Source of the DNA: Ignelater luminosus
Taxonomy: Eukaryota; Arthropoda; Insecta; Coleoptera; Elateridae
Direction: 5' to 3'
Assembly: GCA_011009095.1 (NCBI GenBank)
Contig: VTPC01090885.1
Location: 79,700-143,699 of the forward strand
Length of the DNA: 64,000 nt
The notes below the pieces were generated by a model. That model was not told the DNA's origin. It made no database searches and saw only the letters and a program-made list of their open reading frames with translations. The position numbers were made by a program, and so were the translations under genes. Of this stretch, positions 11,501 to 22,849 are shown piece after piece (position 1 is the first letter of the stretch; each line of letters begins with the position of its first letter).

Positions 11501-14500
11501 ATGCTACTTAAAAAATGATAGCATTGGGTTGTTAAGGTTGGGATATTTAGGGTCTCAGAATGGTCAAAATTGGGTGTCGTAATTTCGGGGAAAACAAACG
11601 AAGCATGATTTGTATGACAAATCAAAAATTAGTTCTGGAATCTAGAAATACATATCTATGTTGTAATATAATTTTCTTACAAAAATATATGCTCTAAACA
11701 ACAGAAATAATTAATACATATTACGAAGCATGTGACATCATTTATAAAAAGTAGCAAATTTATTTTCGTACAGAAACGCAATTCAAACAGAATAAAATAC
11801 CTTTACGACAAAGAATAGGCTATGTACTTTATGAATAAAATCTTTAGTCAACACTTGGCTCACTAATTTTGCTAATCTCAGGGAAATTAACAATTCGTAA
11901 CCTTCAAGACTTTACAAATAATTAATGGACACATAATAAATATTGGAGTCTTTAATAAACTTAAATGCTATTAATTATGTGATAAATTCTATAACACTAA
12001 TAAGTAAATCTCTCTTAAGGATATATTGGATGCACAATACTAAATAAAAGCACGATATTAGTTATAACTAATTCATAACAGCATAAATATTGACCTTAGG
12101 TGTAGTAAGACTTCTAAAGCTTACTTTTTTTTAATTTTTCATTAAATGTTTCACGAAGTTTCATAAATAGTGAAATTTTTGCTTTCAAGAATGGCATTTT
12201 AAATTATAGCCATCATAGATTACAGACAAAAATACAATAAAATCATTTAAACTTCCGTCTTCAGTTACATAACCTCAAAATGACACTAAACAATGTTGCA
12301 AGGTCCCAAATAAAAATCTGACACTGAGAAATTAAAAACAAAAGTTTCAAGAGGTATTAAAATGTTTTGATGAAATGAAATGAAATGAAATGAAAAATTT
12401 CAAGCCTCGTAACACTAACTAACATATTTCATGAAGTAAAACAAGTTTAAATAGCATAAGTAGCATTTAACTCATAAAAATCTTCTTCTAATGCATCTCT
12501 TGGCTGAATTTATAGATATTTGCATTTACGATGCAGAACATTTTGATACTGAATATATTCTTAATTCAATTTACAAAGAAAGACATCTGGGAATGCAAAG
12601 CATAACCACAATGAACTCCTGTTTTGTTACTTTTTTCAAACTTTGGCGGCCATTTTGACCATGCTCCCGAGGTGATATCAAAAAACTAAAAGCATATGTT
12701 TGTCTTATTTTTTGATGTAAAATACGATTCTATAGTAAAAAAAATTTTTTTGAAAATTTTTCAATTTTTGGCGGCCATTTTGACCATGTTCCTAAAGAGT
12801 TATCAAAAAACGAAGATACCACGTTGTCTTTAGTTTTTGATGTAGAATCTAAATCTGAAGTCGAAATTTCAAATTTGACAAAAAATAACAATGACAGACA
12901 GACTTCGCAAATTCAGTAACGTCCTTCGGAGTTCATTGAAAATCTGGACATTAGGAATTGCCTCTTTACGATTACAAATAGTATTGAAATAAATAAAATA
13001 TAAATTTTCAAGTCCGCAATATACGTAAATTTAACATTTTTAATTTTTAAAATCAATAATATATCTAAGGCCCACTTTTACAATCGTTGGAAAACTTTAT
13101 TGAAAGTATTATTGCAATGGATACAACTGTTGTTTGTCGTTTTCACAATTTTGTACCTCCTGAAATATTTATCAGTGAATTTGTTAAAAAAATAACTAAG
13201 AAATTCAATTTGTTAAGTGACAAGTTTTCAGGTTTCATCGAGTAACATCTTGATGTTTTACGGTTAACTTATTTGTGGTTATGTGATGTCGTATAATTAT
13301 GGTTTATTTCATATCTGTTCAAAATGTCAGTAGATGCATTTTGTTGACTTAATTCTAGTTACACTAGAATTATTATTATTATTCTCAATATGGTGTTAAG
13401 TGAATAAAAAAATCGTATAAATGAGGTCTACACTAGGTGATTCACTAGCCTCTTTACAAAGTTTGGCGACAAAAAGTAGATATTTTCAAGAAAAGAATGT
13501 TGTATAAACATAAGTTAAATTTTCTTTCGTTCACAAGTTTTATCATGCTACCTTCGAGTTTCTTTGGTTTTTCTCAAATTTGACATACAAGTTGGCCTTT
13601 TTCGAGAGCTTCTTTGTAGCTAATAATGATTTATTAGACTAGAATTACAAAATAAATGCATACTTCAAGATGTATAATGAAACAAAAAAAATCTTGCAAA
13701 GGACCAACTTGGATGGTTCAAAGTTGTCAAAATTCGATTTTCCAAAATATCCTAAACAGGAAACAATCGAAGATCGTCCGAACCAGACTCAATAGTTTCA
13801 TCTCAAAAGGACGTTTTGTTCCGGATATTTGTCATCAGACAGTTGAACTTTACCTGCGCCAATTTCATTTAAGAGGCTTTTGCAGACACATAGCAAATCT
13901 CATGGTGATCGGTGAATATTTATTTTTCACAATCTTCTATTTACAAATCCGTAAATGTGATGATTCCACTATCAAGAAAAAAATTTTACAGTTGAATTTT
14001 GACCATCTTGCTGCAACCCCCTAGTGAGAAAATCTTAAACAATAAGAAACTCATTCTGGTAATTCCGTAGACATATTTCAAAGTAGAGGGAAGCCCCTGC
14101 TATTTCAGTATCTTTTGAAAATCCAATTGTGTTTTCTACTGACTTATAGACCACCAGGCGACGCCACTATCGCTTTTGATGGTTAACAGAACTTCTAAGT
14201 CATCAATAGACCAACATACCCAAAAATGGTGGTTCTCAAGATATAACAATTTGAATTTAAATTTTTTTTTAACATTTGAAAACTTCATAACTTGTAAACA
14301 AATAAAAACCAAACCAATGTTTATATGACATTTTTACTTGAAATTACAGTTAGCTTCCATTGACAAAATTTGTAAAAAGGATAGCGAATCACCCTGTAGT
14401 AAATAGTTGCTTAAAAAATTATTTATTTACAATTATTGAAATATTAATGTATTTAATGTACTTTTACTTCATTTTCTTTTTGAATTAACTATTTAGTTTT

Positions 14501-17500
14501 TAAACAATTTTGGTGCTTGATTCTGTTTTGGATAAAACGATCAAGTAGACTCAGATTGGGTGGTTCAACATTTATGTCAGGAGGTTTAAAATGAAAACAG
14601 TTTCAAAGAGAGAAAAATCTATTAAGAGAATTTAATCAGGAAGGCATTGTCTACAACCCTTCATTTTTTTATTAATTAAATTACACCCATCTATCTAGTA
14701 GGCAATGTCAATCTCTAGCAAATTTTATTCTTTTTATAGATTTCCTCATTTTGTATCCTTGCATAATAATTCTTTTGAGTAAAAACACGAATAATGGGAT
14801 AAATAATGCTATATTGTAGATAATAACTTACGCACTAATACTTAATATTGTTTAAGATTGTCATTTGTTTTTTCTTGATGTTGAAACAACTAGTGTCTAA
14901 TAATGATTGTGTAAGCCTAAGATTTTAGTGGTAAATCAGAAAATGTTTTTGAATATACAGCAACAGTTTTTAATTTTTAACATTAAATGCTATTTTCAAC
15001 ACTGAAAAGAGCATTCAATGATGCAAAACTGTTTTGGACACTAGTAAAGAATGCAATTGTTAAATTGTTCAAATGTTTTACATTAAATCATGGCTTACTA
15101 ATATTCTTACACCTTTTTACATAATATCTTATAAAAAAATTGTTGTGTATGGGTACAAAACAATGAAAATCTGTAAAGAGAATAAAATTTGCTATCAATT
15201 TGGTGTAATTTAAAAAAAATTACAGTTGACATTGCGAGTTATTCCCCATATCTACTGCATCACTGTTAATTACTATTAGAAGTTGACATTAACCTAATGA
15301 ACTTCATTGACTAAGATATTTACAAGTTGTAGGTTATGTTTTTGAATTTTAATCTAAGTTTGTTAAGTACACTCTGTGACATTAGTAATGAGACTCGAGA
15401 ATGGATTTAAACATAACACAAACTTGAGAGAACAAGGTTTCATGCCAATAATATGTATGCATTTATTTAAATTCATTCTTGAGTCTCATTATTAATGTCA
15501 CAGACAGCTATTTTTCTTTCAACGCATTCGTTTAATGTAAATCTGCATGAGATAGAGGAAGCTTATTTCTGGATGTCCATGTAAATTTTGTTTGTTAACA
15601 ATCTGTAGTTTTATTAAAACGTTTTTCGAAAGTTGACGAAGTTCAGAAATGCTGAAAATCGTGAAACTATTTCTTCCTCATAATTACTAATTTCTGAAAC
15701 ATTTTTTCTTCGTCTTCATCTTCATCAAAAAATATACTGTCCGTCGTTTTTAAAATATCAATTAACATGCTTCTGTTTGCTATAGCCGTGTTCCACTTGT
15801 AAAAACATTTGAAAGTTTTAGTTGTTTGCGATCTGATAACTTGGTTAATGTTCTCAGCTGTCAGATGCTCTCTAGTCGCGTGATCAAAAATTTCCTCGCT
15901 CTTACTCTGCATCGCACTATGAAATTCAAAGATGGAGGTATTGATGATGTGTATGCACGGTCTCGAAAATCCAACTATCTCGAATGCAGCTTTAATTGAC
16001 ATGATATAACCACAATAGTGCTCCAAAATTAAAATAAGTTTATTGATAACCACCATGCAATTGAATCTTAATGGTAGTTGATGGTCGTCATCCAGAATAT
16101 GTTATTAACTTGTAGATATTTCTAGGTTACATTATATTGGTAATATACACGTAATTATCATCATTCTAGATCTAAAACAATGTTACTAACTTCATAAAAA
16201 TGAATAAATTGATTTAATGCTAGAATTATTATTAAGGTTAACACTGTTGCATGTCAGAAATAGAGAACGTTATTAATTTTTAGGTTATTTTAATTATCAT
16301 TGCAATACTTCAATTAATCAAGGATGAAAGACATGATTTGTAATTAATAAAAGAGACAGATAGCTTATTGTACCTCTCCAAGGTGCAGGTTCTCTATAAT
16401 TATATTTGAGGTTATGTATTTAGTACAAAATCCTTAACCTCAAATTATGAACACTGACAACTGACAAGTGTCAACAGCTATGGCACTCTGCCAAATTACA
16501 ATGCAATCGCATGACGTCACATTCTAGAATTCGGAACTCTGCCTGGCAAAGCGATTGCAAAAACGCATCATAAAATTGCCTTAAAATGCAATTGCAGTAC
16601 AATAAATGGAAGTGAAACAACATAAAAATGTGCACGCCATATGTTTAAAAAGTGACTTTTAGGGAAGGTAAACTTTTTAGCAAAAATTCTACTTTGTTAG
16701 AATCTCTTCATAATTCTAACGTAAAAGAATTTCTGTTAAGATTTTTTTTTTTTATTTCAAATGTAAATACAGATGTAAGAAACTTATATGATAAAAAATT
16801 GTTTTAGAAACAATAAATTATAAATTCTATCTTTGCTTTCCTTTATTACAGAAAATTTACAAATAAAAAAGACTGTGTTTATCCATTACTATAATAATAT
16901 AACTATAAAATTTTTAAATATTTATTTTTCCCTCTGATGGATGAGAATGAAATGTCAAACAAATGTCCAACTGTATCTATATCATTTGTTAAATGTTACT
17001 AGGAAACACACTAGATACTACAATGTTTTTAGGATTGGTAGTAATTAATATTCAATTTTACAATAAGAAATCATTTCTTCTATTCCATTGCATTGCATCA
17101 TATGATGTCACTGGATTGCATTGCATTGCATCATATGATGTCACTGGATTGCATTGCATTCCGGTAGAGTTCCACCACAGAACTGTATTTTTTGTTGTAC
17201 CCCCCCCCCCCCTCCAAGATGTACTTGATCCACTATTAACAATTCATTCTTGAACACATTGTCATACATCACCGATTCAATTTCTTTGGTATCTCTGATG
17301 TTGTGTAGTTAACACTAAACATTTGCATTTGAATACCTTTGCAGACAATTTAAATATGTGCGTCACCAAAAAACAGCTTTAATTTATGTAACTTGATTAT
17401 TTCTAACGTTGCCAGATTTCCTCTTGCCAACAATTAACAAATCAATAAAATAAGAACACTTTTTATGAATTAATTTATCAAAAACACTGTGAGCAAAGTT

Positions 17501-19211
17501 GATGAAGTTTCGCAAGAACTATTTAATGTAACTGCTACCCTAGAAAAAAAAGAATCACACAAAAAGTAATTATAATACCATTAGAAAAACTAATACAATT
17601 CTATCAAAAAGAAAAAATGTTTTATATTCTAAAAATAATAAAATTTGCTTCATAACACTCTTTTAAAAGATAAAAACAAACCGAAATTATAAATTGGCGC
17701 TATTTGAATAGTACAAAGATAAAAATATTATTCGAAGATGAAATAAAAAGAATGAGAGAACCGCCAAGTTTTATTTGTCTTTTGATCAAATTTATATTCT
17801 CGACAAACTATATTTGATATCAAGTTTTGATAAACCTTATAAAAGATGCAAGATAATTTTTAACATTGTGTGAAACTGAAAACATTCCAAATACAGGGTC
17901 AAACTTTTTATTATTTCATCACGGTAAATAAATCTTTTGTGAATGTAACAAACAATCTAATTGATTCAACTTGGGTGAATGCAAATAGTAAATATAGAAG
18001 ATACTTAGGATTAATAAATAAATAAATACAATAAACTGACACAATAAGCAACAATGAACTAAAATGTAATTGATTCATAGTGACGATGTAAATAAATGAC
18101 GGTAATATAACTGAAAATATTCATAAATCTCATAATAAAAAATAAATATAATAAATATTAAATATTACAAAAGTTATCTTTTATTCCTGGGAATGACAAG
18201 TGGCAGGAAATTAGTAATAAACTCATTTTCATGATAAGATTAAAAAATAATACCGCATGAAAACCAAAAATTAAAATAGTAATAATCCATAAAGCTATAA
18301 ATAGAAATTACAAAATTCAAGTCAACCAATTTATAAATTTATAAAACAATCATCTATTTTTTGAATAGAAATTAAATGAGAATTTTCAACTTCGTGAAAA
18401 CCTATAAAACTATTAATAAATACACCTATAATAAATTTTAAAACACACGTGACAGTACATACAAATCATATATTATTCCCAAAACGGAAGATGTCCTTGC
18501 ATGCCTCACCTAACTCAAAATAAAAAAAAAGTATACAACTCTTCATTTTGTTCAAGGTTACAAATTATTATTATTATTATCTATTTAAGTTTAAATACTG
18601 CCAATTAACATTATCACATTTTATTGCACTCTTAATTTAATTATAAGCAAGAAATTTTCATTTAACTTACCTCTATACAATGATTACAAACACTACAATG
18701 TGAACATCGAGGTGGACGATAAAATTTGCATGTTACACACCATTTCATACGGACAGTAATACCATTTATATCAACATTTTTATATAAAGGTGCTCTAAAA
18801 TCATCTTCTCGGTCTTCGTCAGGTGGAGCTAAAAGAATTACACATAAAACTTTAATTCCAATCTTAACTTTGGATAGATATAAACAAGTAAGAACACTAA
18901 CAAAAAATTTAAACTAAAGTAACCTTTTGGGATTACTCCTGGGTCCATAAACGTTGCCAAAGTAAAATTTGCAAGAACGAAGAAGGTGATTACTCCTTGA
19001 TAAGCTGGCACCCATGGATGACGAAAAATATAATACTGAGCTCTACAAAAACATATAAAATCTTGTCTAATTTTGGAAATATTTATAAAATCTATCTGCT
19101 ATCGCGATTTAGTACTTACGGAAAATAGAAGAAAAGTGTGGTTGCGCCCAGCAATATTGCCCAGGCAAAAGTTGCAGGAATGTACCTCGTTTTCACATCA
19201 CACTTTGGCAT
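5508..19211 (-). CDS. Zdhhc8: Palmitoyltransferase ZDHHC5/8-type, eight coding exons, 613 aa
   Basis: Exons on the minus strand, all GT-AG and frame-consistent: 19211-19120, 19042-18924, 18828-18671, 10109-9937, 9863-9669, 9601-9457, 7850-7534 and 6150-5508 (1842 nt). The enzyme transfers palmitate to protein cysteines at membranes. It starts [19 protein letters not shown]1 is about residues 13-30 and TM2 about 48-66. The cysteine-rich domain ([19 protein letters not shown]) leads into D126-H-H-C129, with C129 the acyl-accepting cysteine. TM3 is about 147-170, TM4 about 183-203, followed by the conserved TTNEQ. The tail is long, Pro/Ser-rich and disordered. It ends EISV, a class II PDZ ligand like that of vertebrate ZDHHC5, which bind PDZ scaffolds. 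Family membership is near certain. Additional tail exons, known in other insects' isoforms, may be missing. Intron 3 is about 8.6 kb. Confidence 0.93.
6722..7130. mobile_element. Mariner-type MITE with ~66-bp terminal inverted repeats (intron 7)
   Basis: The left end CAGGGTGTTCCAAATTGAAT continues as a TIR through about 6787. The right end (about 7064-7130) is its inverted copy with few mismatches, ending GGACACCCAG. TA flanks both ends (6720-6721 and 7131-7132), the usual mariner target duplication. It has no coding capacity. It lies within intron 7 of the ZDHHC gene. Confidence 0.8.
7851..9456. other. Intron 6 of the ZDHHC gene, nothing else seen
   Basis: AT-rich. A short run of GTAACAGGTAA-like direct repeats sits near 8165-8210. 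Vertebrate and fly homologues have longer C-terminal tails, so an unrecognised alternative exon could be present, but I found none with splice sites and matching phase. Confidence 0.4.
10110..12608. other. Intron 3 of the ZDHHC gene, left part
   Basis: No gene. Around 11270-11296 the sequence ends in GGACACACTGTATA, which resembles a mariner-type MITE terminus, but no matching start was found. Confidence 0.35.
12370..12395. repeat. (ATGAA)n microsatellite
   Basis: About five perfect copies of a five-base unit. Confidence 0.9.
12609..12938. mobile_element. Dispersed TIR element, copy 1 (330 bp)
   Basis: It begins CAATGAACTCC and ends GGAGTTCATTG, an 11-bp perfect terminal inverted repeat. 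Inside, the module TGGCGGCCATTTTGACCATG occurs twice (near 12644 and 12770), each followed by a TGATATC/TTATCAAAAAAC stretch. A second copy in opposite orientation lies at 56361-56701. No coding frame. This is a non-autonomous DNA element; I cannot name the superfamily because no clear target duplication is visible. Confidence 0.8.
12939..15666. other. Intron 3 of the ZDHHC gene, middle part
   Basis: No supported gene. A 122-codon open frame at 13656-14024 has no recognisable domain and frame neighbours without coding signal. A mariner-like end (ACCCTGTAGTA) occurs near 14391-14401 without a partner. Confidence 0.35.
15667..16056 (-). other. Unidentified 129-codon open frame inside intron 3
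   Basis: The frame runs from an ATG at 16056 to a stop at 15667. It encodes a hydrophilic C-terminal half with an acidic patch ([15 protein letters not shown]), a composition seen near the start of some HARBI1-type transposases. The resemblance is too weak for a call. It is in the same orientation as the host gene, but its ends do not fit flanking exon phases. It could be a transposon remnant, a nested small gene or chance. Confidence 0.25.
16482..17173. mobile_element. Probable non-autonomous TIR element (~690 bp)
   Basis: Left terminus: GGCACTCTGCC then ATTACAATGCAATC..TGACGTCA. Right terminus, read inverted: GGAACTCTACC then AATGCAATGCAATC..TGACATCA. The roughly 38-bp arms match at about three quarters of positions. 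The right arm is expanded by a 33-bp tandem repeat. No transposase frame and no clear target duplication. Confidence 0.5.
17087..17160. repeat. 33-bp tandem repeat, about 2.2 copies
   Basis: The unit containing TTGCATTGCATCATATGATG is repeated with a period of exactly 33 bp and no mismatch. Because 33 is a multiple of three, it makes a misleading repetitive open frame. A run of 13 C follows at 17200-17212. Confidence 0.9.
17213..18670. other. Intron 3 of the ZDHHC gene, right part
   Basis: Very AT-rich with no supported gene or element. Confidence 0.4.
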
Positions 19212-20262
19212 AATTGTGTGCTAAGAATAAATGGATTTTAAAACCTGATATAAAACTGAAAAATCATTTCACTCAGGTCAACATGGCTGCAACAAACGTG
19301 AGAAGTTCTCTCGGTTCACGAAACCATCAAAAGTCAAAAAAATGATTTAGACAGGAATGACATTAGGCACTCAGCTTACCGGCTGTGTCTAGATTGACGC
19401 TTGCGTAAACGCGAAAACATCCTCCCATAGGAGCAGATTATTTTTTTAAAGATGGATTTTAAAATTACTGAAATCTAATCATCCAAGATGATAAATAATT
19501 AGGATTTTTTTACTTTTTATTATAACAAAACTAAAAATTTATTTTTTAATTTTTTAATCCATATAAAAAACATCATACAGAGCCTTTTAGATTACCACAG
19601 GCACATAAAAATCTTGCAAGAAAAAAAATTATAAAAATCAGTATTTTCTACGTTTTACCGGTATTTATAATACTAAGACAAAAATCTAAAAGCTAGTAAT
19701 GTGAGCAGGACTATTTTCCCGGTAAGAAAGATAATGAAATGGTATTTTACCGGTAAGGTAAAATCATATTTTGGCAGTAAAATGATTTGTAAGTTGAAGT
19801 TGTTGAAAAACGCATTGGTCAATAAATCATAGATTAAATTAGTAATTTAGTTAGAAATCCTGAAAATTATGGGTTTGATTACATGTTTAAGTCAAATCAA
19901 ATAACATTGTTTTTATTTCATTATTCATCTTCATCTTAATTCTCGACCTCTAATTCATAAAAAGAAAATTAAAGTAGATATTGTAAGAGAAAAACAAATT
20001 CTGTCACGATTGTAATTAATTATTAACTATAAGCCTATTATTTATTCTGTATGTGACCGTAGAATTGCATACTTGTTATTTGACAATGACGGTAGCTATA
20101 CAGATTTCTAATATAAAATGTCAGATAATGACACTTCACATGTCAAAAACCTAACCTTAAACACAGAGAATTAAATCATACTAGAAATCAAGCATACAAT
20201 TCGACCAATCAGTTGATAATAGACTCACAATCGACTCTTTAATAATTACAAAAATCTCATAA
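19212..20262. other. Upstream region of the ZDHHC gene
   Basis: This region should hold the promoter and 5' UTR of the minus-strand palmitoyltransferase. The least AT-rich part is about 19260-19430. No defined core-promoter element can be assigned. The stretch near 19718-19760 has the inverted pair TTTTCCCGGTAAG / TTTTACCGGTAAGG. Confidence 0.35.
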
Positions 20263-20330
20263 CCTCGGCCAGGAATCGAACCCGCAACCATCCGGTTGAT
20301 AGTCAGATGTGTAACTATCAGAGCCACCGA
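20263..20330 (-). repeat. Degenerate tRNA-like sequence (tRNA pseudogene or SINE head)
   Basis: On the minus strand TGGCTCTGATAG resembles box A and GGGTTCGATTCC is an intact box B, with tRNA spacing between them. A stem-loop with CTATCAA sits at the anticodon position. The acceptor stem pairs at only about four or five of seven positions and the T-stem is imperfect, so a working tRNA is unlikely. A tRNA-derived SINE 5' end is the best alternative, but the body of such a SINE is not obvious downstream. Confidence 0.6.
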
Positions 20331-20649
20331 TAACAGATTAGTAAACCTGAACATACTAAAAAGTTTAACAAAAATTTCAAAAACTTTTAGTTCAAAAGCG
20401 TTTTAATATGACATGATAAAAACGTCAAACTGCATCTATGATGCGATAACTGCTTGAGTGTAAATTGCAAGTAAATGATTTCATATTTTCTGAATTTTCT
20501 AATAGGAAAACCTAAATTGCATTGCCTCTTTTGATGTATGTACTACAACTTCTCTTTTGCCTGAAGTCGTTCTAGGTTTGGCAGACTCGAAACAAAATTA
20601 GCCCAAATATAATTGGATGGCAGTTTGTATTAATAGATTTGTTCTTGAA

Positions 20650-21460
20650 GTATTGAGTGTGTCTATAGAGAAGCACGAATATTATCAGGGTGTTGCATTA
20701 TTTGATCCAACAATTCCTCCTGCGTAGCAAACTCTGATGATATACATCTGATTTCAAATGCTCCATAAGTAAAAGTCCAGCGGATTTAGATCTGAAGACC
20801 TAGGTGGCCAACGTACAAATCCACTTCGATCAATTTACCTTCACAATAGCACGCGCATTTAAATATTTGATGACTATCCTGCCATAATGGGCTAGTGCAC
20901 GTCTTCCAACAGTGCAGGTAACTAATCTCTAAAAAAGCCCTAATACAACACACTGTTGAGACGGTGTGGTAACTCATATGGACCAATTAAATGATCACCT
21001 ACAATTCCCATCCACACTTTGATGAAAAATTCATGTTAGAAATGGGAAATAACAAACGCATGAGTTGTGATCATTTGTCAAGCCACTTCTTGACAGGCTT
21101 GTCTCATTTGTGAACAGAACACTAGAAAGGAAATTATTGTCCTATAGGACATTTAACAACCATCGACATAAGGTTATGCGTTTTTCGGTATCTTTAGGTT
21201 GTAATTCTCGCACACTGTTTAAGTGGTAGGGGTACAGTTGCTGCTGTCTTAAACATTTCGATACCGTACTTTGTGACACATGTACGGTATTTGCTATCCT
21301 CCGCGTGCTTGTTTTGGGATTATTTTCAACAATTTGAAGGATATGATTTTCTACATTAACTGTAAGAGCCCTAAGAACAATTCCACAAACGAATACGAAC
21401 GTCTTGCTTTCCATTAGAAAACATCTTGACAGTAACACTAACAACACCAACTTCAATCAA
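20650..21460 (-). pseudogene. Mariner-superfamily transposase relic
   Basis: The minus strand carries, in order: TSTRRIANTVHVSQSTVSKCL (helix-turn-helix region), QQQLYPYHLNSVRELQPKD, then after frame breaks KVWMGIVGDHLIGPYELP, LPALLEDVH and finally RWPPRSSDLNPLDFYLW. This order matches a well-known insect mariner-like transposase family whose last segment is WPPRSPDLNPLDFxLWG. Several stops and frameshifts, plus loss of the middle catalytic segments, show that it is dead. Confidence 0.85.
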
Positions 21461-22632
21461 ATTTTGTTGTTACTATGGTTTGTGGTACAACTCGCTCTAA
21501 ATTAATATGAAGGCCTACTAATTTACATTATCATAATTAAAAAGGCTGGTATCTCTGTTAGGAAGCGTTAGCGCGCCTATATTTGTATAATAGTTATGTA
21601 TATAACAAGAGTGTAAAGTGAAGTACAGGACGTACAGTTTACTCCGCGGTAGGTATCTGTAATTAGTATGCACTATAGAAAGGATTAAACTTTTTTCCGG
21701 ATTAATTAATATTTCAACTTGTAATTAAATGACTTTTGGCTTGTTGAAATTATTCTTTTATGTATGTAATTATCAAATCATTACAAAATGATTCATAATT
21801 ACTATTAAATTTACATGAAATAATTAATTTTTTATTATTAAATATTTTTTAAAAAATAATAAAAAGTTCGGAGCGTAGCAACTTTAACCCTGTTTGCGCA
21901 TGCGTCCACGGTATTATATTGGTGATTCGTAAGTGTGTATGTTTACAAATAAAGCAGAGGTGAAAAGGTAAACGAATTACTATTTAATTTTGCTATGTCT
22001 TATAATATATAATAAAAGTTTTTTAAAAACTTTAACATTTATTTTTTGAAATACGATCTCCTTGAATTTTGAATTTCCCTCTCAATCCGCTGTTGCGCGG
22101 TTGCCGGCAACATAACCCACATTAACTATGGCTGACTGCTTTTTAAAAATTAGTGTTTTTTAAAGTTAATTATTTTTATAAATAAGAAATCTTGACATAA
22201 TTTTTTTTTTCAATAATTTCAAAAAATTTTTTTATGCACATGTAGTTTTTCAGAGCAGTATCACCATTTTTTCATAGCTAACAGTATTGATATATAGTTA
22301 CGCGTGGGGTTTGATATGCTGTTATAATGTTAAATTGGCTATTTTTAATATTTTTTTATAAAAAGCTATGAACCCTAGGCCGCTAAACAAATATTATAAA
22401 TATTTTTATTGATCCTCAAAATTTCATGGTGTTTTCATCATTTTCACTAAGGTCCTGTACCTCCTTAAGCGAGTAGGAAGTTTATGATACGAGCGCCAGC
22501 GAATTTTACTTAAATTTTCTAGACTTCTCATACGTTTGTTACGACACTGGTTGAAATAAACAGAAAAACGAAAACATCCCTAGATTCTAGTACTTTTCTT
22601 CGTATAATGTTTGTCACGCGTGAATGTTGTGA
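21461..22632. other. Intergenic with two GC-containing motifs
   Basis: No gene. Two motifs stand out in AT-rich surroundings: TGCGCATGCG at 21895-21904 (the core of NRF1/EWG-type sites) and the perfect 12-bp palindrome GTTGCCGGCAAC at 22100-22111 (matches an RFX X-box with zero spacer). They may belong to an undetected promoter. Confidence 0.35.
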
Positions 22633-22849
22633 TGACGTAAACTTTGTAAACTCTAAAAAAAGCCCTTGGTTAAGATGGCCGAAGTGCGACGTGAATTCAT
22701 TATTATAAATTAAAGTAGTGATATTTTTAATATTCCGTAAGAAAATAGATATTTGCGCGTGAAAGACTTATTGTGAATGACAATTAATCGAGTAAATGTA
22801 AAATCCAGTGAGGATTAATTGAATTCTGTGAAGGTTGTTAATGTGCTTG
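22633..22849 (+). promoter_or_regulatory. Probable promoter and noncoding first exon of the crotonase-domain gene
   Basis: A CRE-like TGACGTAA lies at 22633-22640. Downstream, AAGATGGCC at 22672-22680 opens a 12-codon uORF. A strong donor (G|GTAAGT) follows 22849. Joining 22849 to the acceptor before 35104 leaves an in-frame stop upstream of the main ATG, as expected for a 5' UTR. The pairing with the gene 12 kb away is inferred from orientation, the donor and the lack of any other plus-strand gene between them. Confidence 0.5.

Noticed and set aside
13656..14024. 122-codon plus-strand frame in Zdhhc8 intron 3
   Set aside because: No recognisable motif and no splice or start context. Treated as chance.
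14380..14401. Mariner MITE ending ACCCTGTAGTA
   Set aside because: Only one end is visible; no inverted partner within a plausible distance.
17087..17160. Considered as a CRISPR-like or regulatory repeat array
   Set aside because: Only about two identical back-to-back units with no spacers, in a eukaryotic intron.
16993..17253. 86-codon plus-strand frame with repeated peptide [11 protein letters not shown]
   Set aside because: It is produced by the 33-bp tandem repeat, whose length is a multiple of three, and then runs through a poly-C tract. No coding evidence.
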